The notes beneath the pieces were generated by a model. It searched no databases. It was not told the DNA's origin and was given only the letters and a program-made list of their open reading frames with translations. From positions 123,133 through 187,132 of the forward strand of contig NZ_QBUD01000007.1 in the NCBI RefSeq assembly GCF_003058085.1: 64,000 nucleotides of DNA, in the 5' to 3' direction. Below, piece after piece: positions 36,588 through 45,400 of the stretch. This DNA comes from Yoonia sediminilitoris (lineage in GTDB: Bacteria > Pseudomonadota > Alphaproteobacteria > Rhodobacterales > Rhodobacteraceae). Position numbers and translations under genes: made by a program. Position 1 is the stretch's first letter; the number at the start of each line of letters is the position of its first letter.

Positions 36588-37214
36588 ATGTCCAAAACCT
36601 ACAGCTTCAAAAAAGGAGACCCACAAAACAAACGCAAGTCACGTCAGACCCGCGCGGCAACCAGTCAAACGAAGGACTTGAAGGCTTCGCTTGATCGGAT
36701 CGCAAGTGATGAAAGAACTCGGGAACTCAAGACCACCAGACAGGCTCCTTCGCTTGCCAAAGGCTTGACCGACTACCGTGAGAAAAGAGGCCTTCCACGA
36801 ACAGAATTCGCCGAAGAGTTCGGCGTAACACGCCGCGCATTATTCAACTATGAAAAAGGCAACCGAACTGTACCTGGAGATTTGCTAGAACGCATCGTTG
36901 CACGCGGGGACGTCGAATTGTCGGACATTTTTGGGCTGCCCCCAGAGCCACCGACCCAAACACTTCGCATCGCAGACGCGAAGCTGGCAATCGACGTGTT
37001 TGAGGCTTTTCGGGCCAAGTACCCCGAAGTTGTAGACGAAGATGTGAAATTTTTTATTGCTTTCGAAATCGCTAGGCGGCCGATGACCTTCAAAAGAACA
37101 CCGAAGGTAATGGAGCGCGTCGCGACGAGGATCATGCACACAATTGACGAGCACTACCGGCAAACCGGGGCCTATCTGGAACATGAGCACTCTCGCGATA
37201 CCGATCCGACCTAA
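36588..37214 (+). CDS. XRE-type helix-turn-helix regulator
   Basis: 208 residues. Basic, disordered first 60; HTH about 64-110 with LTDYREKRGLPRTEF, EEFGVTRRALFNYEKGNRTV; C-terminal 80-residue helical domain. Divergent from the integrase operon across a 132-bp gap, so control of integrase/excisionase and itself is the natural guess. It starts with GGAG 10 bases upstream. Confidence 0.82.
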   Translation: MSKTYSFKKGDPQNKRKSRQTRAATSQTKDLKASLDRIASDERTRELKTTRQAPSLAKGLTDYREKRGLPRTEFAEEFGVTRRALFNYEKGNRTVPGDLLERIVARGDVELSDIFGLPPEPPTQTLRIADAKLAIDVFEAFRAKYPEVVDEDVKFFIAFEIARRPMTFKRTPKVMERVATRIMHTIDEHYRQTGAYLEHEHSRDTDPT

Positions 37215-37233
37215 ATATAGTAGCGCTGTCCCA

Positions 37234-37458
37234 TCACATACTAATGTCTTGCGCTTCCAGCCATGCCATCATTTCAGCGACCCACTCGGGGGCTCTGCTT
37301 CTCAGCATAACAGCGGATAGCAGCAGAACGTTCGGCTGCATTTGTGCGTCGGTGGGTCCGTTAGCCATCACAAATTTAAATTCTCCAGCGGCGGTTACGA
37401 CCAGTGCAGAGGCGCGGGCTGGAAGGATGGTTTCGACTTTTTCAGGTTCATCGGTCAT
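37234..37458 (-). CDS. Small protein of unknown function
   Basis: 74 residues from the ATG at 37458, 4 bp after the previous stop. It reads MTDEPEKVETILPARASAL and ends WLEAQDISM; one short hydrophobic stretch (NVLLLSAVMLRS) but no clear membrane helix. Last gene of a five-gene minus-strand operon led by the ParA-like gene. Not recognised. Confidence 0.55.
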   Translation of the reverse strand: MTDEPEKVETILPARASALVVTAAGEFKFVMANGPTDAQMQPNVLLLSAVMLRSRAPEWVAEMMAWLEAQDISM

Positions 37459-37462
37459 TGGT

Positions 37463-37690
37463 TTACTTTCGCCAAATCCGGGGCCAGTCGTTTGGATCTG
37501 TCCAGCATTTGCCATCCTTTGGTGCGCTCCAGGGGTTGCCGAAGGCTTTCTCGGCAGGTGGCTCTTCTTTGGTCAGATCTACTGCGTTCAGGGCACGCCG
37601 GGCGCGCTTGTGCTCAGTCTTCTTGAAGCGCTTGTCACTCTCGGCTGTCGTCATGCCTGTAATTGGTGTCTTGCGGTACGATCTGGACAT
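37463..37690 (-). CDS. Small conserved charged protein
   Basis: 75 residues, start 1 bp after the phosphoesterase stop. It begins MSRSYRKTPITGMTTAESDK, is Lys/Arg/Glu-rich in the middle, and contains FGNPWSAPKDGKCW. Proteins with the SRSYRKTPI start are, as I recall, frequent in alphaproteobacterial plasmids and phages; function unknown. Confidence 0.65.
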   Translation of the reverse strand: MSRSYRKTPITGMTTAESDKRFKKTEHKRARRALNAVDLTKEEPPAEKAFGNPWSAPKDGKCWTDPNDWPRIWRK

Positions 37691-37691
37691 C

Positions 37692-38252
37692 TCAAAGTTC
37701 CGCGTTGTGTTCGACATCTTGCCAGTGCTTGTTTGCAGGCAAGGTCTTTGCGCGCTGTTCGATATCCCGGATCGTGACGGGCACATAGCCCCAGACATCG
37801 ACGCCGACATTCACCGCGTTCCTGCTTCCCATCCACTGATCGTGCACGTGGCCAAAGAGGTGCAGCGCCCCTTTTCTGGCCCGGTGCCATGTGATCATCG
37901 GATAGTGGTTGAGAACGGCATGGGGGCCAGTGCCGTGGGCGACTTCAGCCATCTGGGACACGCTCGTCCACGGCAATTGCTGCGTGGCCTCGCCATCATG
38001 ATTGCCGACGACAAGGTGCTTTTCTTTGCCGGGCAGCCGCGCGAACAGGTTGGAAACCCATTTGCGGTCTTTCGCCTTGGGACCGAACGCGAAGTCACCG
38101 ACGACCCAGAGCGTATCCTGTGGTCCGACTTTTGCGCTCAGGTTGGCGAGCAGCATCGCATCCATGTGGCTGGCGGATTCAAACGGCCGACCACAGTGCT
38201 TGATGATGTTATCATGGCCGAAATGCGTGTCGGCTGTGTACCAGATGGTCAT
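37692..38252 (-). CDS. Metallophosphoesterase
   Basis: 186 residues with all calcineurin-type motifs: TADTHFGHDNII (D-x-H), VVGDFAFG (GD), LVVGNHDG (GNHD), NHYPMITW and LFGHVHDQ (GHxH). A two-metal hydrolase of phosphate esters, of the compact phage-type class. In an operon with two small genes downstream and a membrane protein upstream. Confidence 0.88.
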   Translation of the reverse strand: MTIWYTADTHFGHDNIIKHCGRPFESASHMDAMLLANLSAKVGPQDTLWVVGDFAFGPKAKDRKWVSNLFARLPGKEKHLVVGNHDGEATQQLPWTSVSQMAEVAHGTGPHAVLNHYPMITWHRARKGALHLFGHVHDQWMGSRNAVNVGVDVWGYVPVTIRDIEQRAKTLPANKHWQDVEHNAEL

Positions 38253-38312
38253 TGTCTTACTCAGCTCGTGATGTGCCTGTTGAGGTGGGCAGGTTGGGTT
38301 TGGGCTTGTTGA

Positions 38313-38885
38313 TCAAGTTTGGCTCGTAGAGGCCGTCTCGCGCGTCAGCAGGTGATCTATTTCCTGCCGCAACGCGCTGGAGCGCTCCCGGTAGCTTTTA
38401 GACCAGACCGTCAGTCCGGCATAGACGCAGGCGATGAGTGTCACTAGGTAGAGCTGGAAACCCGTTCCTGTGAAAGCATGGTCGCCAAGTCCAATAATCT
38501 CCAGAAGAGCGGACCATACGAATAGACCGGGTAGAGCGATAAGAAGGCTCAGGCCAAAGGTGCTGATTAGGGTCGCGCCGAGAGATGTACTGACATTCAA
38601 CTCCTCTCCATCATGGACGACCCCGGTGGTGAAGTTGGCAAAGGCCACTGGCTTGCCAGATAGTGTGCTGATGACGACAGCCACCTCATGCCCCGGCTGC
38701 GCAGCGTCGAACATGTCGCCCTGATATCGGTGTTCTTTGCCATCTTCACACCGCAACCACAGCTCCCGCGTCGCATTGATCCTGCTGTAGCCGGTTTTCC
38801 GGTCCACGCGGACAGAGTGCATCTGCTCTTTCGCAGCCGTCACAACACCGCGCACAATGGTGAGATTTCCGCCATAGCCGGTCAT
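38313..38885 (-). CDS. Membrane protein with N-terminal beta domain, unknown function
   Basis: 190 residues. Residues 1-95 look like a beta-rich, OB/SH3-like cytoplasmic domain (LTIVRGVVTAAKEQMHSVRV); two membrane helices at about 103-125 and 137-157; a charged helical tail follows. The ATG overlaps the ParA-like stop by 4 bp, so the two proteins probably work together. Confidence 0.65.
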   Translation of the reverse strand: MTGYGGNLTIVRGVVTAAKEQMHSVRVDRKTGYSRINATRELWLRCEDGKEHRYQGDMFDAAQPGHEVAVVISTLSGKPVAFANFTTGVVHDGEELNVSTSLGATLISTFGLSLLIALPGLFVWSALLEIIGLGDHAFTGTGFQLYLVTLIACVYAGLTVWSKSYRERSSALRQEIDHLLTRETASTSQT

Positions 38886-39691
38886 GTCGGTAGCAGCCCG
38901 GCGAGTTCGTGCAGAGGAAGGGGGGTACGGCGTGGCATGGGCGTGCGCTTGCGGACCTCATAGCCACCCAAGGCCAATCTGATCTCGTCCAGAAGCTTAT
39001 CGATCTCCGATCTGACATTGATGAAATCACGCACCGGTTTTCGTCTTGGGTCGGAGAGGTCGTAAATGGCATGCTCACAGGTCAATCTGGTAAAGGTGTT
39101 GGAGAGATGCCCATCGACGGAAATATCCTCAAGTTGGGGCGAGTAGGGTAAGCTGCGTAAGAACAAGCGGCCCGCCGTGAACGCGGCCGAGGCAGCGCGT
39201 TGCTCAGCTTCATTGCACGCATCTCCACATCTCAGGCCGTAGAGTGGTATGCCACCCAGATCGACCCCATTCAGTTCTTCAGAAATCCTGAGGGCTGTCA
39301 GGGCATCCATAAACGGCGCGATGAGTAGATTGCTGTGTGAAGCGGCCGTCAGCGCGAGATCATCAAGGCGCCCGCCTGTATCGATCAGGACCACCCCAAA
39401 CTTCGAAAAGCGGTCGTTGATATGCTCATTGATGATCTCGGTAAGCGCATCTTCGTCAACCACATGGCGGACCAAGAGGCTGTCCCGCTGCACGCCCGTT
39501 CTAAACATCTGCCGCTGCCACTGTCCCAAAGTCGTCTTGTGAGCTGGGCGTAGGCTTGCCTCGGGCGTGGCATCAATGATCAGTGACGGGAAGCTTCGTT
39601 CTTCAACAATCGTTGACGCAAGTGCCATGACTGCCGTGGTGCGCCCGGCACCGCCCTTGGGGGCGAGGAAGGTAATGATGTTTGGTTTCAT
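38882..39691 (-). CDS. ParA-like ATPase with variant P-loop
   Basis: 269 residues of the ParA/MinD class. The deviant Walker A reads KGGAGRTT at residues 12-19: the signature Lys12 is present, but the P-loop Lys is Arg17 (codon CGC). Switch II is LIDTGGRLDDL, with Asp present. Tail basic and Pro-rich (RKRTPMPRRTPLP). Partner is the overlapping membrane-protein gene. Could be a degenerate partition ATPase or an ATP-binding scaffold. Confidence 0.8.
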   Translation of the reverse strand: MKPNIITFLAPKGGAGRTTAVMALASTIVEERSFPSLIIDATPEASLRPAHKTTLGQWQRQMFRTGVQRDSLLVRHVVDEDALTEIINEHINDRFSKFGVVLIDTGGRLDDLALTAASHSNLLIAPFMDALTALRISEELNGVDLGGIPLYGLRCGDACNEAEQRAASAAFTAGRLFLRSLPYSPQLEDISVDGHLSNTFTRLTCEHAIYDLSDPRRKPVRDFINVRSEIDKLLDEIRLALGGYEVRKRTPMPRRTPLPLHELAGLLPT

Positions 39692-39710
39692 GAGCTGAGC
39701 CGGGAACTAA

Positions 39711-39747
39711 ATTACATACTTAAGTTGATAACATTATAGTATGTAAT
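39711..39747. promoter_or_regulatory. Inverted-repeat operator between the ParA-like gene and the XRE regulator
   Basis: A perfect 10-bp inverted repeat, ATTACATACT (39711-39720) and AGTATGTAAT (39738-39747), centres 27 bp apart, in the 73-bp divergent intergenic region. Most likely bound by the small XRE protein to control both directions. Confidence 0.7.
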
Positions 39748-39764
39748 CATCAATCGTCTGGCGC

Positions 39765-39989
39765 ATGGATATGCGCAAACTAGTCGGACGAAATTTTGCT
39801 CGACTGCGACGGGAGAAAGGCCTGACGCAGGAGGAAGTTGAAGCGCGCTCTGGTTTCAGTCAGCAGTACCTGAGCGGGCTTGAACGAGGGCAGAGAAACC
39901 CGACAATCATCACACTCTATGAGCTTTCACAGGCTCTCGGTGTAAGTCACATTGAACTCGTGGACGGCGACCGTTCGGAAGACAGTTGA
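39765..39989 (+). CDS. Small XRE-family repressor-like regulator
   Basis: 74 residues (start at 39765 or the ATG two codons later), essentially one HTH domain: NFARLRREKGLTQEEVEARS and QQYLSGLERGQRNPT, with LYELSQALGV. Diverges from the ParA-like operon across an inverted repeat that it probably binds. Confidence 0.88.
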   Translation: MDMRKLVGRNFARLRREKGLTQEEVEARSGFSQQYLSGLERGQRNPTIITLYELSQALGVSHIELVDGDRSEDS

Positions 39990-40098
39990 TTTCCAATCAA
40001 GTCTGTACAGCAGGGTATGGCACGTTCCTCACCGCCCAACTAGTCAGACTGCGGCAATATCGAAAGCGGATCGGCGCATGTATTGGCGATGACATGAC

Positions 40099-40127
40099 AA
40101 AGGCCCCGAGACTACCTCGGGGCCTTT
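40099..40127. terminator. Terminator hairpin between the XRE gene and the small-protein operon
   Basis: A 12-bp perfect stem AAAGGCCCCGAG/CTCGGGGCCTTT (40099-40110, 40116-40127) with a 5-nt loop. The A/T tails let it serve transcripts from both sides. Confidence 0.85.
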
Positions 40128-40144
40128 GCCGGAGTCTTTTTCGT

Positions 40145-40399
40145 TCAGATGTTGAATGACATCGTTTCGCCATCGCTGACGGCAACTGAGCCAGAAACCT
40201 CTTCACCGTTGATGTAGATGTTGTCCAGAATCCAGTCCGAACCATCGTTTTTTGCATCGATCTCGAACTCGGCCCACCCATCGTCGTCGGTGTACTCCGA
40301 CAGGTAGCCCCCAAGTAGGCTCCCCATCAGAGTGACCTTTGCTCCGGAGACACCTTCGTCGTCGTCATCGACAACTCTAACAGAACAATTCCAAGACAT
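40145..40399 (-). CDS. Small beta-sandwich-like protein
   Basis: 84 residues from the ATG at 40399 with GGAGG 8 bases upstream. Asp-rich loops (RVVDDDDEGVSGAKVTL, SEYTDDDGWAEFEI) are typical of carboxypeptidase-regulatory/Ig-like beta sandwiches. Third gene of the small-protein operon. No signal peptide, so probably cytoplasmic or exported by another route. Confidence 0.65.
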   Translation of the reverse strand: MSWNCSVRVVDDDDEGVSGAKVTLMGSLLGGYLSEYTDDDGWAEFEIDAKNDGSDWILDNIYINGEEVSGSVAVSDGETMSFNI

Positions 40400-40421
40400 A
40401 GAAACAACCTCCTTTTCAGTC

Positions 40422-40757
40422 TCAGCAATCTTCACCCGCGCAACGCGGACGGAGGAGACCGGACCATGGGTTTGGTACAGTCACGCGCCCACGGCGAATG
40501 CTTGGCTTCGGGTAAGCGTGGCGAAATTCATCGGCATAGCGCGATGCCCCGCGTCGCAGCGCATCGCCGCCCCTACGAACGGAGTCCGCGCCGCGCCGAA
40601 CGCTGTCGGGAACGCGTGGTCCGTACTCTCGAAACACGCCTTCTGTAGTACGCTGTGCACACCCCGAACCCCAACCACATGCCTCCGCCGGAGTTGTCAG
40701 TGACGTGGCAGTGATGACTGCCAGCATCAACGCGCCCATCTGGATAGTCTTTGTCAT
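40422..40757 (-). CDS. Small secreted Cys- and Arg-rich protein
   Basis: 111 residues, AAAGGAAAG upstream of the ATG. Signal peptide about 1-26 (ending PAEA-CGWG). The mature part has CGWGSGC, three imperfect repeats of VRRG/LRRG (SVRRGADSVRRGGDALRRGA) and CAGEDC at the C-terminus. Basic and probably disulfide-bonded or lipid-modified; not a recognised family. Second gene of the small-protein operon. Confidence 0.6.
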   Translation of the reverse strand: MTKTIQMGALMLAVITATSLTTPAEACGWGSGCAQRTTEGVFREYGPRVPDSVRRGADSVRRGGDALRRGASRYADEFRHAYPKPSIRRGRVTVPNPWSGLLRPRCAGEDC

Positions 40758-40781
40758 ATTCTTTCCTTTCTGCTGATGTGA

Positions 40782-40895
40782 TTACTGTCCGCGCCGGCCA
40801 GTTCCACCGCCCGCGCTTCCACCTTTGCCGCCACTTTGGCCGCCGCTACCGGCGTTGCCGTTTCCGTGACCGCCGCTTCCGCCTTTCATTCCCAT
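40782..40895 (-). CDS. 37-residue Gly-rich peptide
   Basis: Starts MGMKGGSGGHGNGN, Gly about half of residues, ends TGRRGQ. A good ribosome-binding site (AAAGGAG) lies 7 bases before the ATG at 40895. The two downstream genes have the same spacing and strand. The upstream leader is the left copy of the duplicated control region. Function unknown; the composition recalls Gly-rich microcins and structural peptides. Confidence 0.55.
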   Translation of the reverse strand: MGMKGGSGGHGNGNAGSGGQSGGKGGSAGGGTGRRGQ

Positions 40896-41001
40896 GTCAA
40901 ATCTCCTTTGTGTCTGGGTTCGCCGTCTTGGCTGCTTCTGACTGAAGGATTTTGAGGCAATTGCCGGATATTGGGAAAAATTTCCCGGATTTCCGGCGCC
41001 C
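40896..41001 (-). promoter_or_regulatory. Control region, copy A (of two)
   Basis: Reading leftward, it starts with a palindromic block CCGGAAAT-CC-GGGAAATTTTTCCC-AATATCCGG, then TTGCCTC, then a conserved AAGACGGCGAAC box and AAAGGAG before the ATG of the Gly-rich gene. It aligns over its whole length with 46181-46290. It also lies directly upstream of the plus-strand Lon-like operon, so it can act in both directions. Confidence 0.7.
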
Positions 41002-41056
41002 TATATGCGGCCGTGCTAGGCTGCGAATCGTTGATTTTTGAGGGGGAAGTACACGA

Positions 41057-41821
41057 ATGATTTCCGTTCTTGACGCGCTGTCTGCGCTTCGAACCGAAGA
41101 TCGAGAGGCTCTGATGGAAGTCCTTGACCAGATTCTTTGCTATCGCTTTCCGGTGATAAGTTTAATCCGGCGGCAACGTGAATTAAGTGAAATCGACCGT
41201 TCTTTGCGTTCGATTCAAATGCTGATTGAACAGACCGCTGAGTGGATCGGAGAGGAAGACCCTGATTGGCTATATGTTAGCGATCAGACGGCTGAGAACC
41301 CGGGTGAGCTGCTAGTGCACTTGGCGTCCGGTATTGAGCCCGTGGGTGAGATGTTAGTGCAAGAAGCTCTCCGTCGTTACGCTCGGGCTGGGCGAATTTC
41401 GTCGATTCAGTCAGAGGCTCTAGGCTACGCGGCTTGGTTGCGCTCGGAACTCGACGGACTGTCGCTTGTGATGCATGAAGATGATGCGTTTGGTCATGCC
41501 CTTGGTGCTGCTGAGAGACCACTGAAGTTGATCAAAGTCATGCGGGCGCTTGTGATGTCCCACTACTTTAAAGACGAAAACGATCTGGACCTTTGGGACG
41601 TGTTGTTCGCCGTAGAGAATATGGGTGACAGAGGCTTGTCGTCTCATGGCTTCTCTAGAGCTGCGATAGCCGAGAAGCTTAACTCTGGCCTTCTCCGCGA
41701 TCAGGACGACCCCTGGACGCGAGACAGAGTGAAGTACGTGACAGGACGTTTCTACGGCACAATCGCTCCTCGCCTTGCTCAAAAACTGAACCAGTACGCA
41801 GATACTGCTGCAGCTGAGTAA
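41057..41821 (+). CDS. Unknown helical protein, first gene of the Lon-like operon
   Basis: 254 residues, AGGGGGAAG upstream. Almost entirely helical with few glycine turns, no signal or membrane segment. The C-terminal third (SRAAIAEKLNSGLLRDQDDP then WTRDRVKYVTGRF) could be a winged helix. I do not recognise it. The next gene starts 35 bp on. Confidence 0.65.
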   Translation: MISVLDALSALRTEDREALMEVLDQILCYRFPVISLIRRQRELSEIDRSLRSIQMLIEQTAEWIGEEDPDWLYVSDQTAENPGELLVHLASGIEPVGEMLVQEALRRYARAGRISSIQSEALGYAAWLRSELDGLSLVMHEDDAFGHALGAAERPLKLIKVMRALVMSHYFKDENDLDLWDVLFAVENMGDRGLSSHGFSRAAIAEKLNSGLLRDQDDPWTRDRVKYVTGRFYGTIAPRLAQKLNQYADTAAAE

Positions 41822-41856
41822 CCGCCGCAGCCTCGCCCTATATGAGAGACCCGAAA

Positions 41857-42429
41857 ATGACGAATGAGAAAAATATCCCCGAGTTGGTTGCACAAGTGGC
41901 CGCCTATTCTCGCAAACCTCGCCTCGATCAGAAGGCGCGTGAGCGCCTTTTGGCTAAATTCGGCGATGATGAAGTGGAGTGCGAACCCGTTGCAAAGGGT
42001 ACGGTTGTACCGTTACGCCCTCACTTGGTGAAGGCTCTGCCCGTACCGCCATCCACAGTTGCGGCTGAAAGTGCTATGGCAGCGTCGTCGGATGACGCCA
42101 TTTCAGAGGCAACCAGCAACCCTTCCAGTGAAGCAACGGATAGAGATGCAAAATTGCGACCGCTGCGATTTGACTTGAGCTTTCTAGATGGGCTGCAAGT
42201 CAATTTTCTAGCTGACTTTTCTGCTGATAACGTATTTGCGGAAATTATTCAGGCCGATGAAAGTAAGGTACATTTTGATGAGCAAAAGCTTCAAAGTGAG
42301 ATTGTCGAGATCAGTGGGCATCAATTAGTGCTAGACCTCTTCAACGAGCCAATGAACCTTTATCAAGTCCGGGATACCTCAATCACCGAGATTTTTGCCA
42401 TCTTGCATAAGGCAACAAAAAATGAGTAG
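41857..42429 (+). CDS. Unknown protein, second gene of the Lon-like operon
   Basis: 190 residues from the ATG at 41857 (an in-frame ATG at 41842 has no ribosome site). Helical residues 1-30, a Pro/Ala/Ser linker about 45-95 (ALPVPPSTVAAESAM), then an alpha/beta domain (LRPLRFDLSFLDGLQVNFL to the end). Two-part architecture resembles an adaptor. It overlaps the third gene by 8 bp. Confidence 0.65.
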   Translation: MTNEKNIPELVAQVAAYSRKPRLDQKARERLLAKFGDDEVECEPVAKGTVVPLRPHLVKALPVPPSTVAAESAMAASSDDAISEATSNPSSEATDRDAKLRPLRFDLSFLDGLQVNFLADFSADNVFAEIIQADESKVHFDEQKLQSEIVEISGHQLVLDLFNEPMNLYQVRDTSITEIFAILHKATKNE

Positions 42430-45400
42430 CGACCTTAATAATATGGAATCGCATGCATTTTTGGAACGTTGGTACACCGACCAAGCACTCGGATATTGGC
42501 TTGACCAAGCGATGAGTGGTGGGCAAGGATCCCTCACGTCTGCAGAAGTCGATGACTTATTTCACAGATTCCTGTTGCCTATGGGCCTTTGTAGCGTCGG
42601 TCCAATGGGCAGCGACAGACTTCGCAGTTTGCCCCCATCGGTCTTGCAACAGCTTTCGCAGGTTCAACACGTTGCTCTTGAAGGCATACGAAGCCATGCA
42701 GAAGTAACCTATCGCGAGCTGATGCAGCCGCAGAACGGTACGACTTCGACTTTCTTTCAAGCCAAGCTCATTGCAAACCGGATGCGTTCTGGAACTCATA
42801 CGCCAGTTCAAATACTGCGTATGATGACTAAGGGGATTGGTGGCTTTCCAAAACTGGAGCAACCAGATCAGAAGAATATAGAACGCTTACTTGGGAAGTT
42901 TGTGCGGCAAGCGTCACTCCCAAATTACTCGTTTCCAATAGTTATCGATACCTTGGCCCCTATTTCAGAGGCCCTCCGACATTGGAAGCAATGGCCACTG
43001 ATCGAGAACAGTATTCTGCACAGTCTATTCTTGTGGCCGATGTGTGTACTGGAAGGTGTTCAGGGCGTTGGAATAACGTTGCCGCTGCAGTTGTGGGTTC
43101 GCCCCGACAACACAGCCAAGAAACCATCTGTCCGGATTGTTGATGGTTATAAAAGTGCGAAGTTTGCTGGAGGTCTTGCTGAAAGTACGTGGCGTTCGCT
43201 GGAAGCGGCTATAGCGGTATGGACGAATGAGTTCTCCAACTGGTCGCTCGAATACCACGCCGATGTTTCTAATACACAAGTTACGATAGACCTCGGACAT
43301 GCTCGTCGAATTAGGTCCTTGGCAGGATATAAATCGCCGTTGAAGCTGAGAGGTCGAAGTCTGGAAGCAGACTTGGCCTTGGGTATTCTTGGACGACTGC
43401 TTGGTGACACTTCGGCTGAAGGGGTAAGTGCGACTGGTAAGATAGAAATTCCGGAAAACAACAAGGCGCTGGCTACCGTTGAACCCGTTTTCGGCTCTAA
43501 GGAGAAAGCGGAAAAACTTGCAATGTTACCGGACGTTGAGAAGCTGCTATTTCCCGGAAAGGTCAAAAATGACCTCTACGAGGCGTCTGTACCATCGAAT
43601 GTGTCGCTTTTTTTTGGGTGGACTCTTCAAGACTACGCGGCTGAGATTTTTCCTGATAGTTTCAATAAAACGCGTTTTATCAGGTGTCCCGACTTACGCC
43701 TGGCGTACAGGGACAAGTTGCCTAGACATCAATTTCTCCAAAGTGAAGTCGATCACGTTAGAGAGCGTATTGAGCGATCACAGGATACAATCCTAGATCT
43801 TGGACCGAAGGTCAGTGCCACGAGTGTGGCTAGAGCCATCTTCGAAATAAACGGAAAGTGCGACCAATACGCCACCGATGCTCGCATGAATGGCTATGTG
43901 ACTAGGCAGGAAGAATTTTTGCAGTCCTCCTTGTTCATTCGTGTTGCTGACTACGAAACCAATGATCGATTCTGGCAGGTAATCTGGGAGGTCTTGACGG
44001 GTAGTGTTCGACTTGATCTCCCACCGCAAAGTGGTGAAGCGAATGACTGGCGAGCATTCGCGTACTCGACAAATTGGGGAGAGCCTGCTCGCATCCTTGC
44101 CGAGAAGATGAACAACGCTGAAGCAAACCGTTGGGAGCCCCAACGTAAGCCTGACAAAATCGTCATAGTTGGGGCAGAATTGCTCAGTGAAAGCGGCGAA
44201 ATGTGCCCTCGGGGACCATTCAAGCGCCTGCAGCTTTGGTCTTTGAAGAACAGTCTCAGGAAAGCTCTTGGTCAAATTAAGCCGGAGCATGTCACTGATC
44301 GTGTTGGTCAAGCAAGATTGATCCTGCTGCCGCATGACAATATTCGAGCGCTTCCCAAAATCGAAATAGAGAATATTCCGCTCCATAGTCAGGAAAGTGT
44401 GAGAGCTTTGCATGTCTATCAGAACGGCTTCAGCTTTGACACTGCCAAAGCGGTCATGGGGGTGGACTTTTGGAAATGCCATCAAGTGCTTAGAGCACTT
44501 TGTGACGAAACGTTCGATGGAGTGCCGCTTGTGTCTAAAGCGCCAAAAATCCCTCAATATGTACTTAACTTTGATCTTGTCGATAACGAAGCGACCGATT
44601 TGGATCGGGCGAGGGCTCTCTATCGAGGTGGTCTGGCATTGGTAGGTATGTCGGCAAAGCTTTTCGACGCTTACGATGAAGGCACTACAGCAATCTCATC
44701 CTATGGCCAAATGCTAAAACCCGCCCAGGTTCATGATGCCGAACACCTTCTCGGTCGTGCCCGCGATCTCTGCAGGTCACACCGTGGAGAAACGGAATAT
44801 GACGAACTGTATCAGGTGATCTCTTCAGCGCGTGCGATATTCTCCAGTTACGGGGAACCGTTCTCTTGGAGCCACGTTCGCCACATTGCGTCTGGTAGAG
44901 GAGGTGATGGGAGGGACATCAGTCTTCAACAAACGGCCGTGGATCATTTGGACCGCAGGACCAGTCCGTCACACCCAATCGAAACCTCTCACGTCGCGTG
45001 GCTTATTTGGAATGAGTACAAGGCTATTGAGAACGCTAAGCAAAATACTGATGCAGAACGCGAGGCCCTGCTGGACCAGCTGTCACTAGTGCTGGATCGG
45101 GCTGAAGAAGATGCAAAGATGATGGGTGAGACCCAGTACAGGAAAGATCAGGTAGACGAAGAGGCTGCGTCACGGTTCATAATAGGCTCTACATTTGCCA
45201 CGCTATTCTTTGCTCGGACTCCAAGTAAGACGCGGACTCGCCGTCATTTTTATGCGGCCAGGAAAGGAGAGCTTGCGGCGCATCCGCTGGGCGAAAGGAT
45301 GGAACGTTACATAAACTGGGCAATTGACAACGTGGACGAAGCTCGCGACGTGCCAAAGTTAGATTGGTTCATATACTTGGGTGATTTCGTTAAGAACGAC

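Noticed and set aside
43793..44557. 254-codon minus-strand frame inside the Lon-like gene
   Set aside because: No ribosome site, no domain, and the plus-strand frame is continuous.
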